Below, piece after piece: positions 25,645 through 36,766 of a stretch of 64,000 nucleotides of DNA. Under the pieces are notes generated by a model that was not told the origin of the DNA, did no database searches, and saw only the letters and a program-made list of their open reading frames with translations. The DNA is taken from positions 105,196-169,195 of the forward strand of contig JAHLLS010000011.1 of the NCBI GenBank assembly GCA_020444045.1, written 5' to 3'. A program made the translations under genes and the position numbers. The stretch comes from Deltaproteobacteria bacterium (lineage in GTDB: Bacteria > Desulfobacterota > Desulfobacteria > Desulfobacterales > UBA5852). How positions within the stretch are numbered: the stretch's first letter is position 1; every line of letters begins with the position of its first letter.

Positions 25645-26556
25645 ATGTTTTCCCGCCGACATCCATTTTTGTTTTCTTTTCTGATCTTTTCCGTGCTGTT
25701 TTCCACAACCCTTATTCTCGTGTCTCTGATCGTTGCGATTGGGATGAAGGGCACGGATCTTGGGGGGCTCGGGATGGACGACGGGGAGAAGGTGGGTGTG
25801 GTTGAGATTGTCGGGGTTATCGCGCAATCCCGCGATACCATCGAACAGCTCAAACGCTTCCGTGAAGATGATGCCATCCGGGCGATTGTGATCCGGGTCG
25901 ACTCGCCCGGCGGCGTCGTGGGACCCTCCCAGGAAATCTACCGGGAAATCATCCGTACCAAGGCGACCAAAAAAGTGATCGCCTCCATGGGCGCGGTCGC
26001 CGCCTCCGGGGGATACTACGTGGTCGCCGGGGCCGATGGCATCGTTGCCAACCCGGGGACCATTACCGGCAGCATCGGGGTGATCATGGAGTATACCAAT
26101 TTCCAGGAACTTTTTCACAAAATCGGTTTGTCGCCGGTGGTCATCAAAAGCGGGCAATTTAAAGATGCCGGATCTCCGGTGCGTGAGATGACGCCGGAAG
26201 AACGGCAACTTTTAAAGGACTTCGTCGATCAGCTGCACCAGCAGTTCGTATCGGCTATTGCCGAGGGACGGCAGCTGGACCTGGCGAAGGTTCAAGCGCT
26301 GGCGGATGGCCGCATTTACACGGGGGAGGATGCCAAAGAGATCGGCCTGGTGGATCGAATCGGTAATTTAGAGGACGCCGTCGAATGGGCGGGCCGCTTG
26401 GCCGGTATCGAAGGCAAGATCGTTGCCATTTACCCACCCCAAAAAAAGATGTCGATACTGCGCCTGTTGTCGGAGTCCACTTTGAAGAACCTGCTTGGCC
26501 TGGTCAGTCGTCCGCAAATGACGGCCGAATACCTGTATACGCCTTCCCGCCATTGA
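25645..26556 (+). CDS. sppA: Signal peptide peptidase SppA (short type)
   Basis: SppA degrades leftover signal peptides in the membrane using a Ser/Lys dyad. The 303-residue protein has an N-terminal membrane helix (about 9-34) and one protease domain, like the short form of Bacillus. The nucleophile is S121 in VAASGGYYV and the general base K173 in SGQFKDAGSP; their 52-residue spacing equals that of the Bacillus enzyme. RVDSPGG is the oxyanion strand. It follows the rpsA terminator by 55 bp and so probably has its own promoter. Confidence 0.93.
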   Translation: MFSRRHPFLFSFLIFSVLFSTTLILVSLIVAIGMKGTDLGGLGMDDGEKVGVVEIVGVIAQSRDTIEQLKRFREDDAIRAIVIRVDSPGGVVGPSQEIYREIIRTKATKKVIASMGAVAASGGYYVVAGADGIVANPGTITGSIGVIMEYTNFQELFHKIGLSPVVIKSGQFKDAGSPVREMTPEERQLLKDFVDQLHQQFVSAIAEGRQLDLAKVQALADGRIYTGEDAKEIGLVDRIGNLEDAVEWAGRLAGIEGKIVAIYPPQKKMSILRLLSESTLKNLLGLVSRPQMTAEYLYTPSRH

Positions 26557-26615
26557 TATCCCGCTCGGGACACCTCGTCTTTCGGGTGGGATGATTATCA
26601 GACTGACATCCTGAA

Positions 26616-27224
26616 TTATTCGAACAGGCTGACATCGCCGGCGCCCCGACGAATGACCTCGGGGACGTCATCGATCAGTGCGATGACACTCGATGGCTGG
26701 CCCGGCACGATGCCGCTGTCAATGACCGCATCGATACGCGAGCCGAAATGGTCGTGGATAAGGGAGGCATCATCAAACACGGTGCCGTCCTGCATGGTGG
26801 CGCTGGTGGTCAGAATAGGATTGCCGAGTTCTTTTACCAGCGCCAGGCACAGGGCATGATTTGGTACGCGGATGCCGGCGGTCTTGCGGGGCGTCAGCAT
26901 CATTTTAGGAACTTCACGTGACCCTTCCAAAACAAAGGTGTAGGGGCCGGGTAACAGGCGCCGCATGGTTTTATAGGCGTAGTTGGAAACCTTCGCATAG
27001 TGGCTGATGTTTTTCAGATCCGAGCACATGAAGCTAAAAGGTTTCTTTTTGTCACGTTGTTTGAGTTGGTAAATTTTTTCAATGGCCTTTTTGTTCATGA
27101 TATCGCAGCCAATCCCGTAAAACGTGTCGGTGGCATAGGCCACGATGCCGCCCTGGCGCAGAAGGGTGACCACCTTGTCAACGAGGCGCTGTTGCGGATT
27201 ATCAGGATTGATTTTCAATAACAT
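26616..27224 (-). CDS. Sua5/YciO/YrdC family protein (threonylcarbamoyl-AMP synthase-like)
   Basis: The family makes threonylcarbamoyl-AMP for the t6A modification of tRNA, although YciO-type members have an unsettled role. The 202-residue product has GGIVAYATDTFYGIGCD, the KQRDKKKPFSFMC segment (KxR and S/P motif of the YrdC fold) and PNHALCLAL. It is close in length to YciO and lacks the C-terminal Sua5 domain. The ATG at 27224 is chosen because GGAGAG lies five bases upstream. It is divergent from guaB. Confidence 0.88.
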   Translation of the reverse strand: MLLKINPDNPQQRLVDKVVTLLRQGGIVAYATDTFYGIGCDIMNKKAIEKIYQLKQRDKKKPFSFMCSDLKNISHYAKVSNYAYKTMRRLLPGPYTFVLEGSREVPKMMLTPRKTAGIRVPNHALCLALVKELGNPILTTSATMQDGTVFDDASLIHDHFGSRIDAVIDSGIVPGQPSSVIALIDDVPEVIRRGAGDVSLFE

Positions 27225-27422
27225 GAACGCTCTCCGGTACGACGGCCTTACGCATTCCGCCCGGGTGTGGTGTCCCCGATCGATTTTTGTTTTGGCGGAA
27301 AACGCAATGATTCGGGATATTTTGACGAAACCACTCATTATACCGGCCGGATGGTGATGTCAAGGCACCAAATAAAGGATTGCTAAAACCAGGCCCTTCT
27401 GGTAATGGAGCAGGTCAAATTC

Positions 27423-27485
27423 TCGACCATCACGACAGCACACTTTCAAAACCCAGAAAGCAGTGCCGCGTGCTTGGATGGTCGA
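27423..27485 (+). promoter_or_regulatory. Structured RNA leader of guaB (candidate cis-regulatory RNA)
   Basis: A perfect 9-bp helix joins TCGACCATC (27423-27431) to GATGGTCGA (27477-27485). Inside it lies a second hairpin: CTTTC (27443-27447) pairs with GAAAG (27456-27460) over the loop AAAACCCA. It is extended either by GCAC/GTGC (27438-27441 with 27463-27466) or by AGCAC/GTGCT (27437-27441 with 27470-27474). The alternative pairings suggest a switch. It is followed 25 bases later by an intrinsic terminator and then guaB. I cannot match it to a riboswitch class I know. Confidence 0.6.
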
Positions 27486-27498
27486 TCCCATACGATAA

Positions 27499-29046
<1,548 letters not shown>

Positions 29047-29074
29047 AGGCCCGATCTGTGGAGCATAACCACGC

Positions 29075-32000
29075 ATGAATGTTGCTGATAAGAGTCCTTT
29101 TGTTCATCTCCACGTTCACACCCAGTATAGCCTGCTGGACGGGGCCATCCGGATCGATTCGCTTTTAGAACAGGCCCGCGCGTTTGGCATGGAGGCGGTC
29201 TCCATTACCGACCATGGGACCATGTTCGGGGTGCTTGAGTTCTACACCAAAGCCAAGAAAGCCGAACTGCGCCCGATTATCGGCTGCGAAATCTATGTGG
29301 CGCCACGCACGATTCACGACAAGACCCCTCTTGATGCCAAGGGCGTGACCCATCTCGTGCTCATTGCCGAAAACCAGGAGGGGTATCGCAATCTGTGCCG
29401 TCTGACCTCCGTCGCCCAGATGGAGGGCTTCTACTACCGTCCGCGGATCGACAAACAACTGCTGGCGGACCATCACGAGGGCCTTATCGCACTCTCGGCC
29501 TGCCTGCACGGTGAAATCCCCATGCGCATCAAGGCGGGGCGCATCGATCAAGCTGAAGCGGCGGCCCAGTGGTATCAGCAGCTTTTTGGTGAAAACAATT
29601 TTTATCTCGAAGTACAGAACAACGGTATCGAAATCCAGGAAACGGTCAACCGCGCCCTGCGGGATATGAGTCACAAGCTTTCCATTCCGCTGGTGGCCAG
29701 CAACGATTGTCATTATCTGAACAAGGAAGACGTCCGTGCCCACGATGTTTTGCTGTGCATCCAGACCGGCAAAACCGTCAATGAAGCCAACCGCTTCCGG
29801 TTCAGCACGGACCAGCTTTATTTCAAATCGCCCGCAGAAATGGCCGCGTCCTTTAAAGACTACCCCGGCGCCATCGACAATACGCTTTCCATCGCCCGCC
29901 GTTGTGCCTATGATTTTGATTTTTCCTATCACTTCCCCCAGTTCCCAGCGCCTAAAGATATTTCCACGGAAGACCTGTTTGAAGAGACGGTGCGCGAGGG
30001 ATATCGCCTTCGCCTGGAAAAGATCCTGGAAAAACAGCCCAACCTGGACCGGGCGGTCTACGACAAACGCCTGGATTATGAGATTTCCGTCATCAAGGAA
30101 ATGGGCTTCACGGGATACTTTCTCATTGTGGCCGACTTCATTCGCTACGCCAAAGAAAACGGTGTGCCGGTCGGTCCGGGCCGCGGGTCGGCGGCCGGCA
30201 GCATGGTGGCCTATGCCATGCGCATTACCGACCTGGATCCCATTGAACACGGGTTGATTTTCGAGCGGTTTCTGAACCCGGCCCGCATCAGCATGCCGGA
30301 TATCGATGTCGACTTTTGCATCAACGGTCGCGATCGCGTCTACAAATACGTCGTGGATCAATACGGCGGCGGTGATTACGTGGCCCAGATCATCACCTAC
30401 GGAAAGCTCAAGACGCGGGCGGTGATTCGCGACGTGGGACGCGCCCTGGATATCCCTTTGCGCGAGGTGGATGCCATTGCCAAAATGGTGCCCGATGTCC
30501 TCAATATCAGTCTTGCGGATGCCATCGCCCAGGAGCCCAAGTTTAATGAGCTGGCGGCGTCGCGCCCGGAAATCGCCGAGCTGCTGCAAATTTGTAAAGT
30601 CCTGGAAGGACTGCCACGGCATGCCTCCACGCATGCCGCCGGTGTTGTGATCGGCGACAAACCGCTGGTGGAATATCTGCCCCTGTACCGTGGTAAAAAA
30701 GGGGAAGTGGTGACCCAGTTCGACATGAAACATGTCGAAAAGGCCGGTCTCGTCAAGTTCGATTTTCTTGGGTTGCGGAACCTGACGGTCATTGAAAAGG
30801 CGCTGTCGCTGTTGGCCCAGCAGAACAAGCCCGTGCCGGACATGGTCAATCTGGATCTGGATGACCGGGACACCTACAGCCTGTTGGCCAGTGGAGACAC
30901 CACAGGGGTGTTCCAGCTGGAAAGCTCCGGCATGAAAGATCTGCTGGTCCGGTTGAAGCCGGCCTCGTTTGCCGATATCACCGCCCTGGTGGCCCTCTAC
31001 CGCCCCGGTCCGCTGGACAGCGGCATGGTGGATGATTTTGTCGAGTGCAAACACGGCCGCAAGCCGGTGGTCTATCTGGTGCCGGAACTGGAGCCGATTT
31101 TAAAGGAAACTTACGGCGTCATTCTCTACCAGGAACAGGTCATGAAGATTGCCGCCGATCTGGCCAATTATACCATGGCCAAAGCGGATGACCTGCGCAA
31201 GGCCATGGGCAAAAAAATCGCCGCGAAGATGGCCGAGCACCGGGACAGTTTCATGGCCGGCGCGCGGGAAAACAACATTCCTGAAGATAAAGCCAAAACG
31301 ATATTCGACTTGATGGAGAAGTTCGGCGGTTATGGGTTCAATAAATCCCACAGTGCGGCCTATGCGCTAATCGCCTACCAGACCGCCTATCTCAAGGCCC
31401 ACTTTCCCGTCGAATTCCTGGCCGCCCTGCTGACCAGTGAGATGCATTCCACGGATGGCGTCGTCAAATACATGGCCGAGTGCCGCAGCCATGCCATTGA
31501 CATCCTGCCGCCGGACATCAATTACAGCGGCACCACATTCGAGGTTTATGACAACAAAATCCGGTATGGACTGGTCGCCGTAAAAAATGTTGGCGAGGCG
31601 GCCATTGACGCGATTGTGGCCGAGCGGCAGGAGAACGGTGCCTTTGAATCGCTGCTGGATTTCTGTGCCCGCGTCGATTTGCGCAGGGTCAACAAACGCG
31701 TCGTCGAAAGCCTGATCAAATGCGGTGCCTTCGACAGCCAGGGACACAAGCGTTCCCAGATGATGGCCGCCCTGGAAGAGGCCTTCGAATACGGTCAACG
31801 GGTTCAGAAGGAAAAGGCCGATCCGCAGATGGGGCTGTTCGGTGCGATCGAAACCTCGGCACCGGCGATCAATGCCCCCAGTCTGCCCGATATAACGGAA
31901 TGGGAGCCCCGCCAGGCCCTGGCCTTGGAAAAGGAAGCGCTCGGACTTTACCTCAGCGGCCATCCCTTGAACCGGTACGAAGATGTCGTTGCCAAATTTA

Positions 32001-32602
32001 CCAATGCCAATGCCCTTACCTTGAGTGAAATCACCGACAAGGCGGCCGTTCGGATCGGCGGACTGATCAGCGGAATCCGCACCCTGCGGACGAAAAAAGG
32101 CGACTTGATGGCGTTCGTGCAGGTCGAAGATCTTCATGGCACGGCGGAAGTCATCGTGTTTCCTGACAGCTACGCGGAATGTGAAGAACTCCTGCGGGAA
32201 GATCAGCCTGTTTTTGTGCAGGGACAGGCCCAGAAGGAAGAGAATGCTGTCCGCATCGTGGCGGAACAAATAGTCGACATGGAGCGCGCCGAGGAGGTCT
32301 GGACCGCCAGCGTACACATCACCCTGGATACCGCCCGCGCGCATAGCAAACTCCTGTCGGAATTGCAGGGGCTGCTGATTCGCTACCCCGGGACCTGCCG
32401 CACCTTTCTCCATCTGGTGGACGGGAACCAAACGGAAACCATCATCGCCGCGGATGAATCGCTGCAGCTGAAAGCCGGCGCCATGCTCACACGGGAAGTT
32501 AGCGCTCTGCTGGGTTATGCGGCGGTAGAAACCCGTTGTTCACCGGCCACGCTGGCCGCCAATGGCAAAGGCCGTCCGCGATGGGCGGGAAAACGTTCCT
32601 GA
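29075..32602 (+). CDS. dnaE: DNA polymerase III alpha subunit
   Basis: DnaE is the replicative polymerase. The 1175-residue protein has an N-terminal PHP domain (HLHVHTQYSLLDGA, with further His/Asp/Glu ligands apparently kept), then the C-family polymerase core. Catalytic aspartates D409 and D411 lie in PDIDVDF, and the PGRGSAAGS motif lies just before. A tandem HhH region, an OB-fold (about 1000-1080) and a C-terminal tau-binding part follow. It probably shares a transcript with guaB. It converges on the pilus locus with only 28 bp between stops. Confidence 0.97.
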   Translation: MNVADKSPFVHLHVHTQYSLLDGAIRIDSLLEQARAFGMEAVSITDHGTMFGVLEFYTKAKKAELRPIIGCEIYVAPRTIHDKTPLDAKGVTHLVLIAENQEGYRNLCRLTSVAQMEGFYYRPRIDKQLLADHHEGLIALSACLHGEIPMRIKAGRIDQAEAAAQWYQQLFGENNFYLEVQNNGIEIQETVNRALRDMSHKLSIPLVASNDCHYLNKEDVRAHDVLLCIQTGKTVNEANRFRFSTDQLYFKSPAEMAASFKDYPGAIDNTLSIARRCAYDFDFSYHFPQFPAPKDISTEDLFEETVREGYRLRLEKILEKQPNLDRAVYDKRLDYEISVIKEMGFTGYFLIVADFIRYAKENGVPVGPGRGSAAGSMVAYAMRITDLDPIEHGLIFERFLNPARISMPDIDVDFCINGRDRVYKYVVDQYGGGDYVAQIITYGKLKTRAVIRDVGRALDIPLREVDAIAKMVPDVLNISLADAIAQEPKFNELAASRPEIAELLQICKVLEGLPRHASTHAAGVVIGDKPLVEYLPLYRGKKGEVVTQFDMKHVEKAGLVKFDFLGLRNLTVIEKALSLLAQQNKPVPDMVNLDLDDRDTYSLLASGDTTGVFQLESSGMKDLLVRLKPASFADITALVALYRPGPLDSGMVDDFVECKHGRKPVVYLVPELEPILKETYGVILYQEQVMKIAADLANYTMAKADDLRKAMGKKIAAKMAEHRDSFMAGARENNIPEDKAKTIFDLMEKFGGYGFNKSHSAAYALIAYQTAYLKAHFPVEFLAALLTSEMHSTDGVVKYMAECRSHAIDILPPDINYSGTTFEVYDNKIRYGLVAVKNVGEAAIDAIVAERQENGAFESLLDFCARVDLRRVNKRVVESLIKCGAFDSQGHKRSQMMAALEEAFEYGQRVQKEKADPQMGLFGAIETSAPAINAPSLPDITEWEPRQALALEKEALGLYLSGHPLNRYEDVVAKFTNANALTLSEITDKAAVRIGGLISGIRTLRTKKGDLMAFVQVEDLHGTAEVIVFPDSYAECEELLREDQPVFVQGQAQKEENAVRIVAEQIVDMERAEEVWTASVHITLDTARAHSKLLSELQGLLIRYPGTCRTFLHLVDGNQTETIIAADESLQLKAGAMLTREVSALLGYAAVETRCSPATLAANGKGRPRWAGKRS

Positions 32603-32630
32603 AACCGCTTTTTATCATGACCCTTGGGCA

Positions 32631-33863
32631 TCAGGGGGCTGTTTTATCTGTTTCGACGCGCTTCAATTCTTCGATCAGTTCGAGCATGGTCGCTTCTTCC
32701 TGAATTTCATAGCTGGTAGGCCCTTCGCCATGATGCGGATTGGCGGCGAAAGCGGGATCCACCGATCCTGGGCGGTCGTCCCGTCGCGTCATTCGCAGAA
32801 GTGCGGATTGGTAAGGGGTTTCCGGGCTTTTTTCAGCGGAAGGGCGAAACGTCTCCAAGGGTGAAACGAACCGGGTTTGGCGGGCAATGAAATTTGTGTA
32901 GTATTTTTCCATGTTGAACATGCCTTCCCGGCTCCCGGTTTGTAATACCGTTTCAATCTGGCTCAGGCGGTTGTCGCGCACCATGCTTTTGACTGCCGGG
33001 GTGCCGCGCAGAATCGACAACAACGGCACCCGGAAGCCGTGGGCGGTGAGGTGGATCAGTTTCTGGATCAGCAGCAGGCTGAGGCTTGAGGCCAACTGGT
33101 TGCGCACAAGATCCTGGATGTCGGCCGGAAAAGAGTTGCACAGGCGGTAGAAGGCGTCTTCCGTGGTGGTGGCGTGGATGGAAGCGATCACCAGATGGCC
33201 GGCTTCCACGGCATTGACGGTCAGCCGGATGGTTTCCGGTTCGCGCAACTCCCCTACGACGATCAGATCGGGTGCTTCGCGCAGCACATCCTGCAGGCCC
33301 TGGCTGTAGCTGGGGAAGTGGGTGCCCAACTCCCGCTGTTCGACGAAGGATTTTTTGGACCGATAGCGGTATTCGACCGGCGCTTCCAGGGTGATGATAT
33401 GGAGGCTCTGAGTCCGATTGATTTCTTCCACCATGGCCGCAATGGTGGTGGATTTTCCCGTACCGGCGGCACCGCCGACCAGCAGCAATCCGGTTTTCAA
33501 CCGGCAGAAGTCCACGATGGAGGGGTGCAGATTCAACTTGGCCAGCTCGGGGGGGTGGCCCGGCAAAAGGCGGATCGCCAGACTGAGACCCCGCAGCGTG
33601 TTGAAGATATTGACCCGTATGCGCACCTGGCCGATGCTGCGCGCAATGTCCACCGACATCTGCTGGTGAAGGATCTCCAGTTCCCGAACGCTCAGCAACC
33701 GCTGCACCAAAAGGTCCAGCTCCCGATGGGACCACTGCAGGCTTTTTTCAAAGTGCAAGCTGCCGTTGCAGCGGTATACCAGCGGATGCTCGCCGGTGAT
33801 GTGGATATCGGAATAGCCTTTGTTCAGCCCCTGTTGGATGATCGCGTTGAAGCGTTCCGTCAT
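32631..33863 (-). CDS. PilT-like retraction ATPase of the pilus locus
   Basis: PilT-family hexamers drive pilus disassembly. The 410-residue protein has the N-terminal PAS-like fold, Walker A GAAGTGKST (131-139), the Asp box region EAPVEY, Walker B DLIVVGELREPET, and the HATT His box. It departs from canonical PilT: Walker A reads GAAGTGKST, and the C-terminal ~60 residues carry an extra charged tail. It is the last gene of the minus-strand pilus cluster, 19 bp after the PilX-like gene. Confidence 0.85.
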   Translation of the reverse strand: MTERFNAIIQQGLNKGYSDIHITGEHPLVYRCNGSLHFEKSLQWSHRELDLLVQRLLSVRELEILHQQMSVDIARSIGQVRIRVNIFNTLRGLSLAIRLLPGHPPELAKLNLHPSIVDFCRLKTGLLLVGGAAGTGKSTTIAAMVEEINRTQSLHIITLEAPVEYRYRSKKSFVEQRELGTHFPSYSQGLQDVLREAPDLIVVGELREPETIRLTVNAVEAGHLVIASIHATTTEDAFYRLCNSFPADIQDLVRNQLASSLSLLLIQKLIHLTAHGFRVPLLSILRGTPAVKSMVRDNRLSQIETVLQTGSREGMFNMEKYYTNFIARQTRFVSPLETFRPSAEKSPETPYQSALLRMTRRDDRPGSVDPAFAANPHHGEGPTSYEIQEEATMLELIEELKRVETDKTAP

Positions 33864-33882
33864 TTCTATTCTCCGCCGGTCC

Positions 33883-35718
33883 TCATCGCAGGACCGGGTC
33901 CCGCCCTTTCAGGCGCACCGCATAGTCATCGAAGTAAATCGCCGATGGTGCCGAAGGCGGAACGCCCATGGCATGCAGACCCAATTCTTCCGGCCAGTTA
34001 TCGACATTTGTGCTGTAACCCTCGGTGGTAAAGGCATCGGTCAACAGAACGGCATCCTCCTCCCATTCGGTGGCCCGACCTGTTTTTTCGATCCTGAATC
34101 CCATGGTGGGGGAAGGGGACCCACTGATGAAGGTCCAGTCAATCTGGGTCACGTTACCGCCGACAAGGTTGAAATTGTCATTCGTTACCCGGAAATTCGT
34201 GCGGTCGAAAACCGGCCAGTTGATAAATGCGCTGAGAGGCGCCAGACGCTGATTCGGACCCCGCCGGTTATCCAGCATCTGATTGGGGGCCGCACTACTG
34301 ATGCTGCCGCCGCCGTTGCAGAGGAACGGTGTTGACACGAAGACTTTGAGGGCGTTGACGCGTTCTCCGGCGGCAAAGGCCCCCCCGGCCTCGTCCGGTC
34401 GCACGCCTCGTTCTTCCAGCCGCACGAGCAGCGTCAGCCAGGGTTCGAAATAGCGGCTATTGCCCTGCAGCAGGCAATAACTCAGCGGCAGTTCGGCATA
34501 GGCCAGGATTTCGCGCTCTTCCGGCCACAATGTCAGAGTGGGGCCTGACGGCGGGATGGTATAGGTCCACAGGGAAGTGATTAAGCTATCTCCGTTAAGA
34601 TCTTTCTGGGCCCAAAGAGTAAGATAGGGGGTGGATGCGTCGTCTACCGGAACCAGCCTGTCCGGCAGGGTATTCCCCCACTGCCCCCGGACGATGGAAA
34701 GCCCCAGCAGATTGCCGCCGTTGGCGGCCATGTTGTCCACCCTTAGGGAAAGACCGCTGAGGTAATCCTCGGCATTGGGAACGACGGCCGTCTTGACCTG
34801 GAGGTCGTAGCTCAGGCTGTTCAGATCATGAGTAATCCCATCGTAGACCGTGCTGTTCCAATAGTCGAAAAAGGGGATGGCGGCGCCGCCGTTGACGGTG
34901 CGCCAGTCAAAAATACCGAAAACGGCGGGCTGCGACAGCTGGGTTGGCAAGGTTACCGTGTCGTCCGTCACACCGGCGCCGATCAGGATAGCGCGCGCGT
35001 CTTCCAGGGCATCGGTCACCGCCGACCAGTAGCGCAGATAAAAGTCGTATTGGAACCACTCCAGACTGAACGGCGCGGCGCCATTGCGTTGGCTCTCATA
35101 GTTGCCGCGGATGGCACTGGCATCATTGATGGCGGTTTGAAGCGATACGTTTCTCCCGGCGCCGGGCAAATCAAAGGATTCCCCCTCCGTGCGCAAGGCC
35201 GCATCGTTATCGATCGTTTCCGTATCAAGCTTCCCCGGTGTGCCTTCATCAGGCAGCCAGTTGTCCGTATCCTCCATGGTGTCGACCCATTCCGGTGTTC
35301 CGCCGGAGCTGCGGGCATAGAGTTTGAATCGGGTATCCCCAAAAGGGCCGTTGACGATTCCCGTGGATGTGAATCGCTCGGGAAAGCCTTCGATGTCCAA
35401 TATGAAACGGTCACCGTTGGCAAGGCGATAGGTCGCGGGCAGGGTCGGTTTGACGGGCAGGGCGTCATAGTAGGTCAAACCGGAATAGGCGATGTAATAG
35501 GCTTTTTTCTGGCTGCTGGATGTCAGAAAACCATAACCGGACGATGACGTCATGTAGATCATGGCGGCCCCCAGGGTGGCCATGACAGTGAGGGTCAGAA
35601 TCAGGCTGATCAGCAATGCCCCGCGGTTGTCACGGCGAAGGCGGTTGGCATGGGACCACCACCGATGCCCGACACTGTCGGCGCCTGCAGAAAGGCTATG
35701 GCGAAATGGTTCAGTCAT
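33883..35718 (-). CDS. Large PilX-like pilus protein
   Basis: The 611-residue product has a pilin-like N-terminus (RDNRGALLISLILTLTVMA) with one hydrophobic helix and no Glu5, as in PilX/GspK-type minor components. After it comes a long extracellular region rich in Gly, Thr, Asn and Trp with few cysteines, with no fold that I recognise. Its position after three pseudopilins parallels MshP/MshQ at the end of MSHA loci. The ATG at 35718 overlaps the preceding pseudopilin stop by 8 bp, and GGG lies a few bases upstream. It could be the pilus tip or an adhesin. Confidence 0.7.
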   Translation of the reverse strand: MTEPFRHSLSAGADSVGHRWWSHANRLRRDNRGALLISLILTLTVMATLGAAMIYMTSSSGYGFLTSSSQKKAYYIAYSGLTYYDALPVKPTLPATYRLANGDRFILDIEGFPERFTSTGIVNGPFGDTRFKLYARSSGGTPEWVDTMEDTDNWLPDEGTPGKLDTETIDNDAALRTEGESFDLPGAGRNVSLQTAINDASAIRGNYESQRNGAAPFSLEWFQYDFYLRYWSAVTDALEDARAILIGAGVTDDTVTLPTQLSQPAVFGIFDWRTVNGGAAIPFFDYWNSTVYDGITHDLNSLSYDLQVKTAVVPNAEDYLSGLSLRVDNMAANGGNLLGLSIVRGQWGNTLPDRLVPVDDASTPYLTLWAQKDLNGDSLITSLWTYTIPPSGPTLTLWPEEREILAYAELPLSYCLLQGNSRYFEPWLTLLVRLEERGVRPDEAGGAFAAGERVNALKVFVSTPFLCNGGGSISSAAPNQMLDNRRGPNQRLAPLSAFINWPVFDRTNFRVTNDNFNLVGGNVTQIDWTFISGSPSPTMGFRIEKTGRATEWEEDAVLLTDAFTTEGYSTNVDNWPEELGLHAMGVPPSAPSAIYFDDYAVRLKGRDPVLR

Positions 35719-36325
35719 GTTTGCCCAAAAAAACAGTTGTCGTGAGTTCATCAAAATTCGTGTCATGCAATTGCAGGCGCAGGCGGATGGCGGCCTGGCG
35801 CGTTGGGCTGGCAAACGCGGCGCTCCATGCAGGTGTACGGGCTGGCGCGGTGATCAGATTGCCGCTGGTATCGTAATAGAGATAGGAGAGATCAAAGGCA
35901 ATGACGTTGTCGGCGAGCGGCGCGGTCACGCTGCCGCCGGGGCAGTCAAGGCAGGTCAGCAGAAGGGGGTCACCAACCGTGCCATTCCACGATATTCGAA
36001 ACGAGCGGATGGTATCGACAGCCTCATCGGCATGAAAACTGTCAAAGGTGATGCTATTGCTGCTGCCGCTCGAAACATCCGTTATGGTGGTGAATTCTTT
36101 TACCATCCGGGTCATGGCCAGTTGGGCTTTCTGGGCGGATTCGGCCCCCGCTCGGGAAAGAAGAAACCCTTCCGTAATTTGCACCAGGCCAAGGCCGGCA
36201 ATGGCGGCCAGGATGCCGACAATGGCCAGGCTGGCAATCATTTCGATCAGTGTGAAACCCCTTTGTAAAACGGGTGGCCGTGCCGGCTTCGGTTTAGGAC
36301 CATCATGCTTCAAGACGTTGTCCAT
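35711..36325 (-). CDS. Prepilin-type pseudopilin (MshO/PulJ-like)
   Basis: This 204-residue product has a 22-residue positively charged leader and a prepilin peptidase site before GFTLIEMIASLAIVGILAA, with Glu5 present. A globular domain with one CLDCP pair of cysteines follows. Its place between other minor pilins suggests a priming subunit at the pilus tip. It lies 3 bp downstream of the next pseudopilin in transcription order. Confidence 0.82.
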   Translation of the reverse strand: MDNVLKHDGPKPKPARPPVLQRGFTLIEMIASLAIVGILAAIAGLGLVQITEGFLLSRAGAESAQKAQLAMTRMVKEFTTITDVSSGSSNSITFDSFHADEAVDTIRSFRISWNGTVGDPLLLTCLDCPGGSVTAPLADNVIAFDLSYLYYDTSGNLITAPARTPAWSAAFASPTRQAAIRLRLQLHDTNFDELTTTVFLGKHD

Positions 36326-36328
36326 TAG

Positions 36329-36766
36329 TCAGCGTACCAACAAAAAAGTCAGTGAATCGTCGTTGGCACCGGCGATGATGACCTTGAGGGTGTTTTCCGG
36401 TGCTGTGCCATAGACGTCAGCGATTTCGTTGCCGGCGGCATCGAATTGAATGAAATCATTGAAAAGGACCCGGTATTCGCCATAGGCGTTGTTTTGATCG
36501 GTTCCGGCGGCACCGATGCTGGATTGAAAAATGCTCCAGCCTGCGCTGTCGGAAGGCGCTGCCTGCCGAAAGGCGCCGATGATCTGATCCGCCACGGCCT
36601 GCAGGGCGGTATTGATCTTGAGGCGTTTGATGGGCGTGCTGCTTTGGATCAGCGCACTGCCGCTGTATTGCATCATGATGGCGCCAAGGATAACGGCCAC
36701 CAGCAGGGTGATGATGACTTCCACCAGGGTGAATCCCGTCTTGGACGCAGGCGCCATCGATCTCAT
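36329..36766 (-). CDS. Prepilin-type pseudopilin (MshD/PulI-like)
   Basis: The 145-residue product starts MRSMAPASKTGFTLVEVII, so the prepilin site comes after a 10-residue leader with Glu5 present. The short globular domain has no cysteine. The ATG at 36766 overlaps the stop of the preceding gene by 4 bp (ATGA), so the start is well fixed and the two are coupled. Confidence 0.82.
   Translation of the reverse strand: MRSMAPASKTGFTLVEVIITLLVAVILGAIMMQYSGSALIQSSTPIKRLKINTALQAVADQIIGAFRQAAPSDSAGWSIFQSSIGAAGTDQNNAYGEYRVLFNDFIQFDAAGNEIADVYGTAPENTLKVIIAGANDDSLTFLLVR

Noticed and set aside
29165..31054. Long 629-codon open frame on the minus strand inside dnaE
   Set aside because: It is the antisense shadow of a clear DnaE gene in GC-rich DNA, with no ribosome site or family resemblance.
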